A program made the position numbers and the translations under genes. From the NCBI GenBank assembly GCA_019722365.1, contig JADFUC010000122.1, positions 1 to 64,000 of the forward strand: 64,000 nucleotides of DNA. The letters run 5' to 3'. This document shows positions 1 through 13,261 of this stretch, in pieces; the stretch's first letter is position 1; each line of letters opens with the position of its first letter. The notes under the pieces were generated by a model. The model was not told where the DNA came from. It made no database searches and saw only the letters and a list, made by a program, of their open reading frames with translations. Source of the DNA: Lithospermum erythrorhizon (lineage: Eukaryota; Streptophyta; Magnoliopsida; Boraginales; Boraginaceae).

Positions 1-425
1 CTGTTGTACTTCGTTCCAGTTACGTATTGCTACATAACTAATAACACACTTGAAGAAATACACAAAAGTCAGCAAATGATAATGAATGAAAGTTTATGGG
101 TATATTCTTAATGAATGAAAGTCCCGGCAAATGATAATGGACCGAATGGAGTCCAAATTGATTGAAAGCATGACCCTGTAGCCTCCCAATTACTGAATCA
201 AAATGATATATATTCACGTGAAAATGAATGCTCTAATAATAATTTTATAACCACTCTTATCTTGCTGTCTTAACTTGATGATTAATCAACATCAGCAAGG
301 AAAAATGCCAATTTTTTTTTTAAATTAAAGAAATAACTTCTGCCAAAAATTGAAATCGAGTCTAAGCGATGAAACAGAAGGCCGAAATTAAAGCATGCTT
401 AAAAATAAATCAATAACAACCTAAA

Positions 426-956
426 TTAAAAAATAAAGTACGGAAATTTCGCAACATAAAAATTGAAATTAAAAAATAGAGATAAAAGCTTGAAATGAAA
501 AGCGAACCACGAACACAATTGAGTGGGCAGATGGGATTCGTCGGAGACCGAGGCGGCGGCGCCGGAGCTGTGACCGGAGCTGCGACCGGAGATGGGGTAT
601 GCGGTCGGAGCTGTGAGCGAGGTGGGAGGAGGAGGTAATTGGGGTGCGAGAGAGATGGGAGGAGCTGAGCCGTGCGTGGGTCTGGTGTAATTTTTTTGGG
701 GGGAGCTGCTGGTGTATTTAGCTGATGGTGAAGCTTTTTGGGGGGAGTATAGTGGTGAGTAGTATAGTAGGGAGTATAGCTGCTGGTGTATTTGGAGTAT
801 GCTGTTTGGGGTAGCTTTTTGGGGGGAGTATGATGTTGGGGGTAAGAGACGTAAGTCTCCTTCCTTTGTTTTGTTTTTTTTTTTTGAATTAAAATCTTGG
901 GGTGGTCGAGTAATTGGCCTTGTTTGGTAAGTATTACTGTAGGGCGTTTTATACAT
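426..956. other. Low-complexity region with a Pro/Ser-rich open frame, unknown
   Basis: A 176-codon open frame lies on the minus strand, rich in Pro, Ser, Tyr and Gln, ending in a hydrophobic Phe-rich tail. I do not recognise it. The underlying DNA is a G/T-rich imperfect tandem duplication: a 19-base stretch at 732–750 recurs exactly at 813–831, and a 15-base stretch at 705–719 recurs at 779–793. A compositionally biased duplication can hold a frame open by chance, so I do not call this a gene. The flanks (1–425 and 957–1600) are AT-rich and show no coding signal that I can read. Confidence 0.25.
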
Positions 957-1649
957 TAAAAAGTAAAATCATGGTCGAAATTTGGCCTCTCTTGTCATCA
1001 AAGCTGCTTGCAACGTCCAGAAACTTTGCAAATTTATTTTTTTAAAACCACGCATGAAGCCCAGAAATAAAATAAGCAGCAATCCCAAGGTGGGTTACCT
1101 CAAATAAGCGCTTCGTTTAGCGTCTTTAGCCCGATAAATGACTGCGCTCATTGATGAGTGAGTGCCTTGTAACATGTTACGTCGTGTTTACTCTTTCAGC
1201 GTGTCCGTCGTAATAATGTTTCACGCGTTCACCCATTCTGTAAAAGTCTTCTCACTCATGAGTTATTTCCGCTGTAGCGATAGGGGAAAAAACTTGGGTA
1301 ATAGTAAGCGGTCAGACATTTAGATTTTAACTTGCAAAGGAGCAATTTGTGATGCAGATTAAGCAATGAAACTTGTTGTCGACTTGAAACTTCGCCGGCC
1401 GAGATTCGGCTTATAAATGATTAGCCAACCCAGTTCGCTCGCATGAATTTTTGCGTTTCTAAAGCGAAAACTCTTCAAACTCATTTGAGATCATGTCTAA
1501 TAACAGCGCAAATCGGCGGATCAAAATTTAGAGATTTCGCTTGATATCTTTATGCTCAAACTCACTGGAAGGTGACAAAACTTACCATAAAACAAAGGCG
1601 ATGGAGACATACCCGATATAATTTGTCTTAAATGCGGAGTTCTATATGC

Positions 1650-2440
1650 CATATCATCATGTCCCCAACTTGGAACCCGATCACTACGAGATGCATTGAG
1701 GAAATTTTTCTCTAGAATGCGCTTAAGCTCATTAGATAATTGACATGTCCATTTGTTTGAGGTGGTATGGCCAGTCTGACTTTATAAGACTACCCAGTAT
1801 TTATATACTTGATGTCTCTGGCTTTATTACAAAATGTTTACGCCATCGCTGTGATGGCTAGGAGTCCCCAATCCCTAATAAATACATTTTTCTTTAAGAA
1901 AGATATGACTAAGCAGCATTATTAGTTTGGCAATTGCTTATACGGCAGACACGTAGTCCACGCATACAGAATGTACTTGACCGAAAAGATGATGGAAAAG
2001 GACCCATGAAATCGATACCCCAGCGTCAAACAAATTCAGCGGGGAAAATATTAGTAAGGGGCATCTCGTTTTTGCGGGACATATTACATTCTCCCCAACA
2101 GCGATCACGGCCATAAAGTACTACAATCCTTAAATAAGGTAGGCCAATAAAGCGGTCGTAACACCTTCTGGTGATACAGTACAGGACCGAAATGGCCTCC
2201 TACCTCTCGGGCATGACAATGTTCTAGGATGTCAGCAATTTCTGTCTCAGGGATACACCTCCTAATGATATTATCAGCACAGAACTTGAACAAGAAGGGA
2301 TCATCCCAAAAGTATTGTTTCACATCAAATAAAAATTTCTTCTTTTGTTGGTATGTTGCTTTCGAGTGGTAAGACTCATAACGATATATAGTTAACAAAA
2401 TCTGCATACCAAGGTGGCCGATTACAGTGACTACCAACAA
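1650..2440 (-). pseudogene. Ty3/gypsy integrase fragment (zinc-binding region)
   Basis: The open stretch at 2105–2440 reads as the HHCC zinc-binding start of a retrotransposon integrase. It contains the phrase CIPETEIADILEHCHAREVG (Cys, then the His residues of the finger) followed by a YWPTLFKD segment, typical of plant gypsy polyproteins. The catalytic DDE core should follow at lower coordinates, but that stretch has no long open frame; only scattered similarity is visible down to about 1650. Non-functional. Confidence 0.75.
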
Positions 2441-2787
2441 TTGTTCATGGGAAAGGTCTCACTTAATGGAATTGTTTCTTCTAGGGGTGATACAATTATA
2501 GATAAATGATCGGCCACCATTTTTGAAGGAACCCTTTTTGTCGCTTAATTTCTAGGTCGAACTAGCGGAAGTAAAAGTATCCATCTTGTCAGCCTAGAGA
2601 ACTTGGCGTCTTTTTTGGAAAGCAAATATTTTTAATCTGGCATGATCCCGGTGTATATAACCACATGAGATCCGATCAAATATGATCTAAACTTATCCAA
2701 AAGCAAAACAACTGACAGAAATTCATACCAAAGGTAGTAGTGCATAATTCGTTGAGGCATCGTTGAGAGGTTTTGCTGCATGGTAAA

Positions 2788-3571
2788 TTACCACGAATAC
2801 CTTACCGTGCTTTTTGTCCGGCCCAGCTGCGCCAACGGCATAATCAACTTGCATCGCTTTATAATTTCAAAATGGGCTTGTCGATCAGTGCAACGACCAC
2901 CGGGCGAAATAAGTTTATCTTGATATATTAAAAATCCTGCGCCTGTTTCATCGGTCGTATGGAAAGATGCATCCTTAGCAGCCAAATCACATAAAGGTTT
3001 GGAGAAAATATTTTGGAAAAATCCTTGATGAAGCAGCGATAAAAACCGGCATGACCAGAAAGGAAACTTCTTACATCTTTGACACATTTTGGTGAGTAAC
3101 TTTTCAATTATATCCACACTTTCTTTTATCAACTATTCCTAAAATTTTGTGACCGAGCAACATCCACTTCTTGAACCGTAAAGTGACACTTTTCCAGTTC
3201 AGGGAACAAGATTGATCTCCTCGCAGCGCTTCATAACAAGTTCAGATTAATCAAACAATCATCAAAGGGATCAAAAAGCAGAGAAAAAATCATCCATAAA
3301 GACACCGATGCATTTTACATAGTCGGAGAATAATAGACGTAAATACACTTGACTGAAAGCATTAATTTTTGGGCCTTGACATAACGGCTTGGCATTCGCC
3401 TAAAAGAGGAATGTACCATAGGGACATAGTAAATGTTGTTTTCTCACGATCCTCGAGAGCCACCACAATTTGGTTGTATCTGAATATATCTAAGCGATAG
3501 AATGGATACCCAGGCAGACTACAGCGTTTGATCAATAAATGGTAGAGAAATAGTCCTTCTAATTCTGACAT
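2788..3571 (-). pseudogene. Ty3/gypsy reverse transcriptase and RNase H remnants
   Basis: Two separated frames on the minus strand carry RT-like segments. 3362–3571 contains FYRLDIFRYNQIVVALEDRE, which matches the palm region 'DGYSGYNQI..APEDREKTTFT' style of plant gypsy RTs, although the aspartates of the active site are not intact here. 2788–3132 contains the segment linking RT to RNase H, with a CDLAAKDASF-like stretch. Frames are interrupted between them, so no functional enzyme is encoded. Confidence 0.7.
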
Positions 3572-5482
3572 TTAACTTTCGGAAATCGATACACATTCAA
3601 TCCTACTTGATTCTAGTGAATTATCAGTCATTTTATCATTTTAACCACGGTAATACCCCACTGCACAGGCCACAACTTGGCCGGTACCCCAACACTATAC
3701 GAAATAAGGATAAATTATACACAAATCGAGAAGCTTGAGGATTTCAGCTCTTACCACCTCTTTGAGATTAGGATTTGGTAGCCTCTGAGGGTTGGATAGT
3801 GGACTTAGCGCCCATCCTCAGTAGTATTTGATGCGTCGCGATGAGGTTGAGACCACTTATTATGCGCTATATCGACGAAGTGCGCTTTTTTTGTGTATAG
3901 AGTACCACGAGAAGTTTTTTTCCTACGCCTCGCTCGACAAGAAGAAATAATAACGGGCAATTCATTAGTGCCATGAAGAAAGAATATTTAAGATGCGAAG
4001 GCAAAGCCTTTAAGCTCGGGTAGGAGGCTTTTGATAGATGCTATCAACTTTGATACAACTGTGTCACAGTTCCTCATCTGCGCTGCGAGGTATAGCGTAG
4101 AGGGGCACACGTCATGCTACGATGATAATAAGGTTTAGGATGAGCCAGTTCTCCTCTTTTGTGTTGTTAGACATAACTCGCTAAATCTCAAGACTTTAAC
4201 TCACTTTCAAGCGCATGTTGCCTTAACGTGCTCAACGTCAATTGAAAAACAATCATTACGGTTATCATGGAACTTTATTGACTTATGCATGTCAAAAACA
4301 ACTTGCTCCTCCCCCACTCTTAAGATGACACATCGCATAAGACATCGATAAGGGTTCTAGTAAGTACCTAGAAAAGGTCTACCTAGCAATAAAGGGATTT
4401 CTCGATCTTCGGACATATCGAGTACAACGAAATCGTGAGGGGAAGATAAAACATCTCATAGCAAAACATCTTCAAGGACACCATATGGGTACACAATAGA
4501 CCTATCGGCTAATTGCAAAGAAATGGTTGTACTCTTGACCTCCCCTAAACCCAACCTATGACATACTGACAAAGGCACATGGGGTGATACTTAGCCCTAA
4601 GTCGCATGGAAGCTTTACACCCCAGGTGTGCCCGCACAATGCGCAGGAATGTAAACTCCCGGATCTTTAACTTTTGGGGCAATTTTACATTTGGATTATT
4701 AGGAACACTCTTCGATCATTAAGACCGTTTCATGTTCCTCAAATCGCCGTTTCTTGGATAAAAATCAGCCGTAAACTTAGCATAAATTTGGGAATGCCTT
4801 TCCGAGAACTCTGAAAGGGAATATTGTATACGACTTTTTAAAAATATCAAAATTTAGCAAATTGAGCATGATTTTCTTCTTTTGAAGCAATTGAGGGTAA
4901 GGAAACGGGGGGTGGGAATATCTTAAATATTAGATGTATCAATGGAAACTTCACGATGGTAGTATTTGTTTCTCCGTGGTAGTTTGCACTTAAAGGCTCG
5001 ACTCGACCTCTAAACTTTACCATTGCGCAAAGTATTTGCCTGTGCATGTTCTCGTGAGTTCTTTTCGGAGTTGGCAGAGGAACCCACATTTGTTTCTATT
5101 GATACCTCGGCTAGCGGCCCCGATTGTCGTTCTCCTTTCACCGAGGTTGTATCCCTGATGCAGTGCTTTTCCGCGCTTGAGTTATGACTCTCGATCTTAT
5201 CGACGGGACTCTTCATGTTTACGAGAATTTGGATTGATCTTGAAATCTTAGTGGTCTCATTACATTTTAGTTTGTTACTCAAGAGAATTATGATTGGTTC
5301 ACTCCAATTATTATTGTAGTTATTGGAGAATCGCCGTTCTATGTCGATTGAAGTGGATGCATATTGAACTTGCTCACGTAGGGCCTCGAGACAAGGCTAG
5401 TTTCATGATTACCACCACATAGAGTACTGCAGTGGAGCCATGATACGCGATCCTTGCCCACCATGTCCGTTGCATAGTTGCT

Positions 5483-6392
5483 CTAACTGAATTGTAAGGG
5501 AGGCGGCACATTGCTTCGGCTGTCTTTTAAATTGATCTCGAGGACTGACACATCTGGTAATAATGCGCGAGGATGGGGCTGGTGTTGATTAGCAGACAAT
5601 TCCTCCAATAAGATATAAGCTTCATCGGGCGTCTTCTTATCAAACGCTCCTCCAGCAGAGACATCTAATATAGTGGCGGTGCTTGGTGTCAACCCGTTAT
5701 GGAAAATTTTGGACCAAATAAAGGTCGAGGAAAAACATGATTGGGACACTTTACGAGTGGGCAGAAACCGTTCCCGAGCCTCACCAACCATCTCGTCTTC
5801 ATCTTCTTTGGAAACACACAATGTCATTCTTCAATTTGAGGTAAGATTTGGATACAGTAAAAATATAAATTTCAAAAACTTTGTGACTCTTTTTGGCTCC
5901 AGTCACGTTTGGCAGGATTTTTGAAGATTCCGCGCTCCTTTTATACTCGGATAAAGAGAAATAACGATCGGTGGATAGAATCAGCCGGAACACCATTTAC
6001 TTTTAGAGTAGCAGCTATCTCCATGAAATTTACTAAATGCTCATTAGGGTCTTCGCTGACCCGGGCCATTAGATGCGCATGATTACTTGGCATGTTGGAT
6101 CGATGAGGCTTAAACTCAAAGTTGTTGGCATTGATTGGTGGTAGCTGAGCATGTGGCTTGATTAACCCCTCGATGGCAAACAATCGTAATCCTTCAAAGT
6201 CATCGAGAGGAACGAGGTTATCGCCAATCCCATGAACATGGCTGCACTGCTTTGAGGTAGTATTGGGTTATTATTGGCCATGGTAGATGAACTTTCAGCG
6301 TTTCTTCTTCGAGTCTCAGAATTTAGTTTCCTAGCCGTTTTCTCAATCTCTGGATCAAAGAACAATTCTCCAAAATGATGTGAGCGGGTCAT
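5483..6392 (-). pseudogene. Ty3/gypsy gag remnant
   Basis: Three overlapping minus-strand frames make up a broken gag. 6162–6392 holds the N-terminal part, 5941–6183 holds a stretch with EDPNEHLVNFMEIAATLKVN, and 5483–5827 holds FHNGLTPSTATILDVSAGGA and PDEAYILLEELSANQHQ. These are typical of the 'retrotransposon gag' domain of plant gypsy elements. At least two frame changes separate the pieces. Confidence 0.75.
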
Positions 6393-6503
6393 GCACTAAA
6401 ACAATAATATAATAAAAGAAATAACTACAGCTAAAATAATAATATAATAAAACTAATAAGTTAAGGAATTCGAAATTAAACTAATATATTAGTAGTATCG
6501 AGA

Positions 6504-6520
6504 GTCGACACTTGGCGCCA
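6504..6520 (-). other. Putative retroelement primer binding site
   Basis: On the minus strand this reads TGGCGCCAAGTGTCGAC. The first seven bases match the start of the tRNA-Asp-type primer binding site used by many Athila/Tat elements; the rest is diverged. It lies immediately upstream of gag in the element's orientation, as expected. Assignment is inference from motif and position. Confidence 0.45.
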
Positions 6521-6588
6521 GCTTGACAACACCGATTTCGTGTTCGAATTCGAGTCGAGATTCGTGTCAAGTAATATGATGAATAAGA

Positions 6589-7630
6589 GCAGTATCGTCT
6601 CACAAATTCAATATAAATACTAGGTCTTTTTCTTAATCCTTAATTAACTAATAATTAAAGAAGTAATTTAAATCTGAAGCTACTTAACTAAATTGACTAA
6701 GCAATTAAATTAGCTAATACTAAATGAATACACAAAAAAGTGAATCTTACTTAATATTAGTATAGTCAAGACATACGATTCGTGGATAAATCGGATTATT
6801 CGCCTAAGCTCAATTATTTATTAATTCATAACAAAAGCATTCTTTATACGATTGATATAACTACCAGTTAACATCAATTAAAACACTCCTAAGAAACTAA
6901 CTATATACATGATAGCTTAAAATAGGAGATCTTTTAATACTTAAATGCTTATTAAATTCTTGTATTAGCGTTACTATACTCTACATAGTAATTGAAACAT
7001 ACATTCGATTATTATTAATTAAATGGCAGCCGACCCTATTTCTAGCGATTAATCACTTATATCCCGGCCGGCTGGCCAGCAGCAACACCAATTTATGTGT
7101 TCTACGAGTAGAATAAAGGGTAAATTAATCCAAAAACTGTATAATGAATAAACGAGTATCGTCTCACAAATTCAATATACTAATTACTAGGTCTTTTCTT
7201 AATCCTTGAGTGCTTAATAATCAAAAGTAGAAATTTAAATCTAATTCACTTAACTAAATTATTCATAAGTCAGAATTAGTAATACTAAATGAATGCACAA
7301 AAGTGAATCTTGCCCAATATTGAAATATAAAAAGTCGAGGACACGTGATTTCATCGGATCGTCAGTTCAATTTACCTAGTAGTTACTTATTAGTTCATAA
7401 CAGCGTTCTAAATTGATATTCTTCTCAGTTCTTGCTTGATTAAGATGCTCCTAAGAACTAACTATAGTAATACATGATAGCTTAAAATAGGAGATCTTCT
7501 TAATATATGCTTATTAAATTGCACATGACATTACCTATATATCTATGGTAATTGAAACATGTGTTACGATTATTAATTCGTAAGTAGCTTGACCCCTGTT
7601 ATACTTGATTAATCAACATGAGCGACTTAA
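6589..7630. repeat. Two diverged tandem copies of a ~560-bp block
   Basis: Copy A (about 6589–7076) and copy B (about 7153–7630) both begin with GTATCGTCTCACAAATTCAA and share, in order, blocks such as TAGGTCTTTT, TACTAAATGAAT, ACATGATAGCTTAAAATAGG and GATTAATC. The offset is about 560 bases. The block lies between the putative primer binding site/gag and the minus-strand TATA signal, so it is either a duplicated LTR portion or a duplicated leader of the gypsy element. Confidence 0.7.
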
Positions 7631-7923
7631 TATTGATATGAAGATATTAAATACTAACTATGCACAATAATCGAAATTATGAAACTAGAAATAAATTAAC
7701 TCCAAGAAAATCAAATCGTCCGATCCAACTACGTATTGGTCTGACTAATAATAAAATTAGTTCGTAATAAAAGACATAAATAAATAAGAACTTGGTGCAC
7801 AATATGTGATGCTTACTCAATTTCTTCTTTGCCGATTTCGATGGTGTGCAAAGCTCAACAAAGTTGATGACTGACTTCTTTTCTAGAAATTGAAGATATT
7901 CCCTTTTTACTACAACTCCTCTT

Positions 7924-7931
7924 CTTTTATA
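7924..7931 (-). promoter_or_regulatory. TATA motif of the gypsy 5' LTR (putative)
   Basis: TATAAAAG on the minus strand, oriented toward the gag remnant. Its position upstream of the leader repeats fits an LTR promoter. No other promoter evidence is visible. Confidence 0.35.
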
Positions 7932-8129
7932 GGTTTGCCATAACCCTAATATATATAGGCGAATCACTTATTCTTGGATCATGACTCGTATGTAAATTTT
8001 AGTGGGTAGTGCGTATCTTTGATTAATGGAATTCATGGCTTTTCTTAGATAATTGCCTAAACTTCAGAATAAAAGCGAAAACAAGTGCAAATTATATCGG
8101 ATTAAGGTAAAAATAACATCGGCTATCTG

Positions 8130-11050
8130 TGATTATGGCCTCGAAATACTATATAATAAACACTTATCAAGGACTTTTGGCAGCCTTGGCGTATACTTGG
8201 AATAAAGATCACCGAGATCCGGCCGGAAGGCCCTAATTGGACTTTGTCGGGATAACTATGTGAATAAGGTCTTTGCCAAAGGTTCAACATGGGTAATTTC
8301 AGAAGGGTAATCTCCCGAAACTGAGACATGGAGTTCAACTCGAGCCTGATGTCCAGCTCTTAGTCTTGAGATAAGACAAAATGAAGGATGTGCACTGCAA
8401 CCGGTATAGGATCCATCATGTATGCCATGTTGTCTTGTGGAACTGATGTGTCTTATGCACTAAGTATAACCCGATGAATACCAAAGCTAATCCAAGTGAA
8501 ACCCGTTTGGATTGTAGTGAAGTGTATCTTGAAGTATACGAGAAGAACTAAAGATCTTTCTTGGTATATGGTGGAGATGATGAGTTAATGGTCTCGGGTA
8601 CACCGATGCCGATTTTCAAAGCCCTTGAGGCAGCCTCGTTTGATGCAGGTAGCATGTATTTTGTCTTAACGATGGAAGCGATATCTTGGAGAGTTCAAGC
8701 TGATGCGTGCTAGATTCTACCCACAGAATCTGGTATCCCGTCGTGCAGAAGCCGCTAAAGAAGCATGTTGGATTAAGAAATTCGTGATAGAGCTTGGTGT
8801 AGTACCTAGCGTTGAGGGACCGGTGGAGTTGCTTTGGCCCCGACAATCTTTGGAGGCGATAGCTCAACTAAGAACCCGAACACATCAAAAATCAAGCACG
8901 TACCTAAAAGTATCGACTAATTATAGATATGTTTGATAGAGGTATCAAATATGTAAAGTAGCAACATAGGCCAATACGGCCGACCGCACCGAACCACTAA
9001 ATTCGGAGGCAAAGCATGATGGGCATGCGAACATAGGTCTTAGGCGGATATGCAGCGGTGGTGTTAGGTTAAGTGGGAGTCAGTATGTATCTATTATGTT
9101 ATGTGAACAAATATTTGAATATTGTTGCTTCTTATATTCTAGTATATTTGTTTACTTCGTCTATATGTTTAAATTTACATATAATATACATGTATTGTAT
9201 CCTCGATGAGTGAAAAGTTAAATCCCTAGGTTAGTCTATGTTTTCTAGAGAGGCAACATGAATTGTTGATTACACCTCTTCAAGCCTAGAAACATAGGAT
9301 AGCCAAAGGACAGTGGGATCTTTGATAGTTATGGCAAGCATCATATATGACTAACATGGTGATTGATTAGTGATCAAGTTTGATCACGTTAGCCTGCAGG
9401 ACTAGATCAATACCATGAAATTTTGCAGTCTATGGTGAGGCTGGTATGACCAGCTTGAATTCATAGAAGATATGTATATATGTGTCCTATAATATTTGTT
9501 TAGAATTTTAGGTTCGACAATTCTTAGACCTACGATATATAACTATATGTGTTATATAAGCTCTGTACTTTGACTATGACCAGAAAGCGTCGCCTTATGC
9601 GGGGATTATAACGGCATATGTTGGGTCACTTAGCGATTGGCTCTCGCGATAGATGTTGATATATTGGAAGGATTTATTCCATCGCTTGATATACAAAGAA
9701 GGAATATCTCGGCCACCATGCTGATTGAGTCTTGATTGGTTTATGGGGCGCCATAAGTTCATACTCGAGTAAAAAAGTTGTGGGTGTTTTCATGACACAC
9801 TTCTTATGGTTAGCCTACGACTAGAATCGCGTGTTAAAAGGAAGTATGGTGTCGTCGAGGAGCAAGTGGGAGTGTTGGAAATCAATGAAAATTGATTCCC
9901 TTTTATTATGCCCGTTGCGACAATTGTGTATTAATTCATTTACCGGGTTGGTTAAATGTGATTACTGGAACTTAGTGTTCACCTTAGTAATTGTATAATA
10001 TTACTAGTGTGGGTTCTCACTTGATAATTTAGGGGTTATGAGCAATTTGCTAGATCTTAATCATTAATACGTTATAATAATAGTAATTGAGTAGATTATT
10101 ATTATTATCTGACTATTATTATAAAGCGCAGAAAGGTCATACATATCTGATGATATTCGAATTATATTCCATGCATGAAATTAAAAGCGAGACATGGGGT
10201 GAGATGTATCTCTCAACATATATATATTTGTCAAATATATATTGATGAAACTCGATTGATTAAACTTGAAAGTTTAATCAATTAAGCAAATAGAAATTGA
10301 TGAATAACTTGATAAGTTATTGATAGTATTTCGTTAGTATTTTTAATCGACTTGTCAAGGTTAATTAAAATGGAACAACTCACTAGTGACTCATTATTTG
10401 ATTAAACCATAACGGTCTAATTAAGTTAACGAGTTAAGCGATTTCTTAGAATTAGGCATTTGGTATTTAAAAGAAAGAGACAAGGTTTTTCATTTCATGA
10501 GAAAAACTCTTTCTCCCTACTCCCAAAATCACCCCTCCCTAGAATTTGGAAGAGATTTTTCTCTTCCATTTTTATTCACTTACAACTCACAAGTTGACTT
10601 TCGGATTGATTCCTCTGATGTGTTCAATCTAGAGGAGAGCATCATTTTGGTGTTGGAAAAACAATTGGAGAGAGTTCTCAGGGGCATTCAAGTGAGACTT
10701 CTTGGCTTGAGGTTGGTTTCATTTAGTCTTCGTACGCAATGTAAGAACTCTTTTATTCATATTGCAATTTATGTGTTTTAGATTAATATACATTATTTTG
10801 AGGATCCGGAATGTATGAATTTGGTATTTTATCACGAGTAAAATTCATACTAGATTCTAGAGAATATAATATAATTTCAATGCGATCCGCTAGGCATTTG
10901 AAAAAGCTTTGGCATATATCCGGATCATTGGATGTGATTGTCATTTTAGCCAAGAATCCTTATAAAATCTTTTTATGGATCGTCCGTTCCATTAAATTAG
11001 GTAAATTTGGGCAAAATGAAATCCTTTGGTAACGGTACCGCATCCAACCT
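8130..11050 (+). mobile_element. Ty1/copia retrotransposon remnant, 3' half with 3' LTR
   Basis: Plus-strand fragments of the copia RT C-terminus and RNase H lie between about 8380 and 9050 in shifting frames. At 9864–9872 a purine-rich AAGTGGGAG polypurine tract is followed directly by TGTTGG at 9873, the usual copia 3' LTR start. The LTR runs at least to about 10.8 kb; its 3' end is uncertain. The open frames at 10497–10781 and 10811–11032 lie inside LTR-like DNA and are not regarded as genes. The 5' half of the element is missing or displaced by the gypsy element next to it. Confidence 0.7.
8703..8936 (+). pseudogene. Ty1/copia RNase H fragment
   Basis: The frame contains AEAAKEACWIKKFVIELGVV followed by PSVEGPVELLW, the characteristic C-terminal RNase H region of plant copia polyproteins ('SEAAKEAVW..KF..ELGVVPS'). 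Upstream sequence in other frames (for example around 8560–8640) matches the 'YTDADFQ' part of the same domain, showing frameshifts. Non-functional. Confidence 0.75.
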
Positions 11051-13260
11051 AGCGTAGCGGCATTTTATTTGCATTGTTTTATGAATAGCGGTTGGCATAA
11101 ATGCTTTAAATCCATTTCTTTAATATCCGCTAATTCTTATTGTAACTTTTTGAGTAGTTGGATCAGCGCATTTGCGAGGCTTTTTGTAGAGGTACTCTTG
11201 TGGCGGCGTTAGATCTCGTAGTTATCTGGGTTCTTGAGGGCCTCGCTACTCTCGAGAAGATTCACCATGTGCAGTGTTATGTGTATAAGCGGAAATGATT
11301 ATCTTGTCCTTTGCCCTTTCTTTGTTTAATTGCTCGTTGACCGCTGTGCCGGCCTCAGTATCCATTTAGGTATTGGGGTAGAGTGATTCAATTAATTTAA
11401 TTTGAGATTTGTTACCCTTCTGAATCATGAAGGCCCGACATGTTTGTATTCATGCTTGTTTTCAATCATTTTAGACATTACTTGATATTCGCCAATCATT
11501 AGACTAGCTTGGACCACAAATGTCCATGAGACTACTCTATTACGAGTTTCATATTACAAATAGGACTCTACATAATGCAGTCGGCCTAGTTGAAATAGCC
11601 ACTTGTGACTGTGCTTACGGAAAACCGCTCCCTCTTAGAACCCATTTTGGAATATGCTAGGGTGGTTGCGATCTGATCTGCCCAGTCCCATGATCCGCGT
11701 AATTGCACGAAAGTGTGACCACGGGTGCGATCTGAAATAACTCCGACAATCGAGTTAGTATTTTATTTTAGTAGTATGCTAGAAAGTAGTAAATTGAAAA
11801 TTGGAAAAAAGAATATACTATAATTATTGATGTATTTACAGGCAAATCTAAAAAGGAGTAAGTGGTATCATTTCAATATATTGTATTGACTTTGTGATCG
11901 TCTTGTCTTACTACACAGACTTATGGGGGAGCACAGCAGCTTGGAAACAAGCTTTGGCGCAACTTGGCTGAAACCTATATATATCAATCATTATACTACT
12001 TTATGGCTACATGTATTGACCCCACATTTAAAAGTGGATTAAAGTTAAATGCGATATCACGGAAGAGTTGATCATGATGTAAGAATTCCATTGATAACTT
12101 AGCACTCCTAATTTTTTTTTTTTTTATCAATTAAAACATGTCCTGACATTACATGTATTATTCATTGTGAGGTGCTACTTACAGTAGTAGATAGAATTTG
12201 TACTTCATTCTTTAAGTCAATTCGGAAACAATATTTTTGTTATTAAGAGGATAAGGTTGTATAATATCCGACCTTTATTATATGTTGAAGACTTTTTAAA
12301 AATATTGTGACATGTTTACTAATTGGTGTCGAGCTCATGGTCATATAAATAATGAAATAAAAGTCAAAATTGATGTTCATGTGAGTATTTCAACATGCTT
12401 TCATTACTAAATGAAATTTATTGCAAGACATGGATATGGATTACTAGTTTAAATGTCGTGGGAATTCAAAAAACATCAAATACGGAGTATTAGTTTCAAA
12501 TATAGCGGTCAAGGAGCTCAGCTCAATCCCGGCGGCTCGGCTCGGTTATGTTGAGCAGAGCCGGTAACGCCAGCATTGTTGGGCAGCGAGTCGAGCAAAT
12601 AACTTCGGTTGCTCTCTCAAATTATTATTAAATGTACTAATTATTAAAATGGTTTTGTTATAATTTTGTGATGATTTGAATTTATTGTCAAAAACTAAGG
12701 TGTTGTCATGATGATCTTTTTGGTTATAATCTAGTTTGAGTTAGATTTACTCACATTGATCGTTAATGTTCGTATATTCTTTGTATTTTTGTGCATATCC
12801 TGCAAATTTGAATTTTGTATCAGTGAAATTTAGGCTGCGGGCCGATTCGGTGGTCATCCAATGACGGCCATCTAATTCTCAAAATTTCCAAAATTTCATT
12901 TAAATGCAAATGCTTGTCTGCAGTTTCAAACCATAAAATATTTTTTTTAAGTCAACATAATTATTTCATTTTTAACACCCTTTTAATTTTGTTTATCTGA
13001 AAAAAAAAAGATGGTCAAAGTATGTTATTTTGACACATTTCAAGTATTCCTTCACTTGTCCTAAATATACGCTATTAGATTCGATGGTTCAAATAAAATA
13101 AAATATCTACATATTATTAGAGGCCAAAATACACATCCAAAGTTATAAAAATCAACTATTAAAATACATAGAAAAACATCAAATATTAAGGGATCAAAAT
13201 TCAAAGGGGGCATTAGATAAAAATATATATCTCCAAAAACATGTCATCAACTTAATAATC
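11050..13260. other. Intergenic, no gene seen
   Basis: AT-rich DNA with no protein or RNA gene that I can support. The first few hundred bases may be the tail of the copia LTR. The rest shows short poly-A/T runs but no clear repeat structure. Confidence 0.5.
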
Positions 13261-13261
13261 A

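Larger units (their letters stand above)
1600..7970 (-). mobile_element. Degenerate Ty3/gypsy LTR retrotransposon (Athila/Tat-like)
   Basis: On the minus strand, gag, reverse transcriptase/RNase H and integrase fragments follow in the order expected for Ty3/gypsy (gag at 6.4–5.5 kb, RT/RNase H at 3.6–2.8 kb, integrase at 2.4 kb). All are broken by stops and frameshifts. A primer-binding-site-like motif starting TGGCGCC lies on the minus strand just upstream of gag, and a minus-strand TATA motif sits at 7924–7931, where a 5' LTR promoter would be. Lineage assignment rests on the TGGCGCC motif and gag style and is an inference. LTR ends could not be fixed. The element is old and cannot be autonomous. 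Confidence 0.75.

Noticed and set aside
5673..5924. Plus-strand 83-codon frame
   Set aside because: Antisense shadow of the gypsy gag remnant.
10497..11032. Two plus-strand frames of 94 and 73 codons
   Set aside because: They lie in DNA following a copia polypurine tract and TGTTGG start, so they are LTR sequence; no protein family is recognisable.
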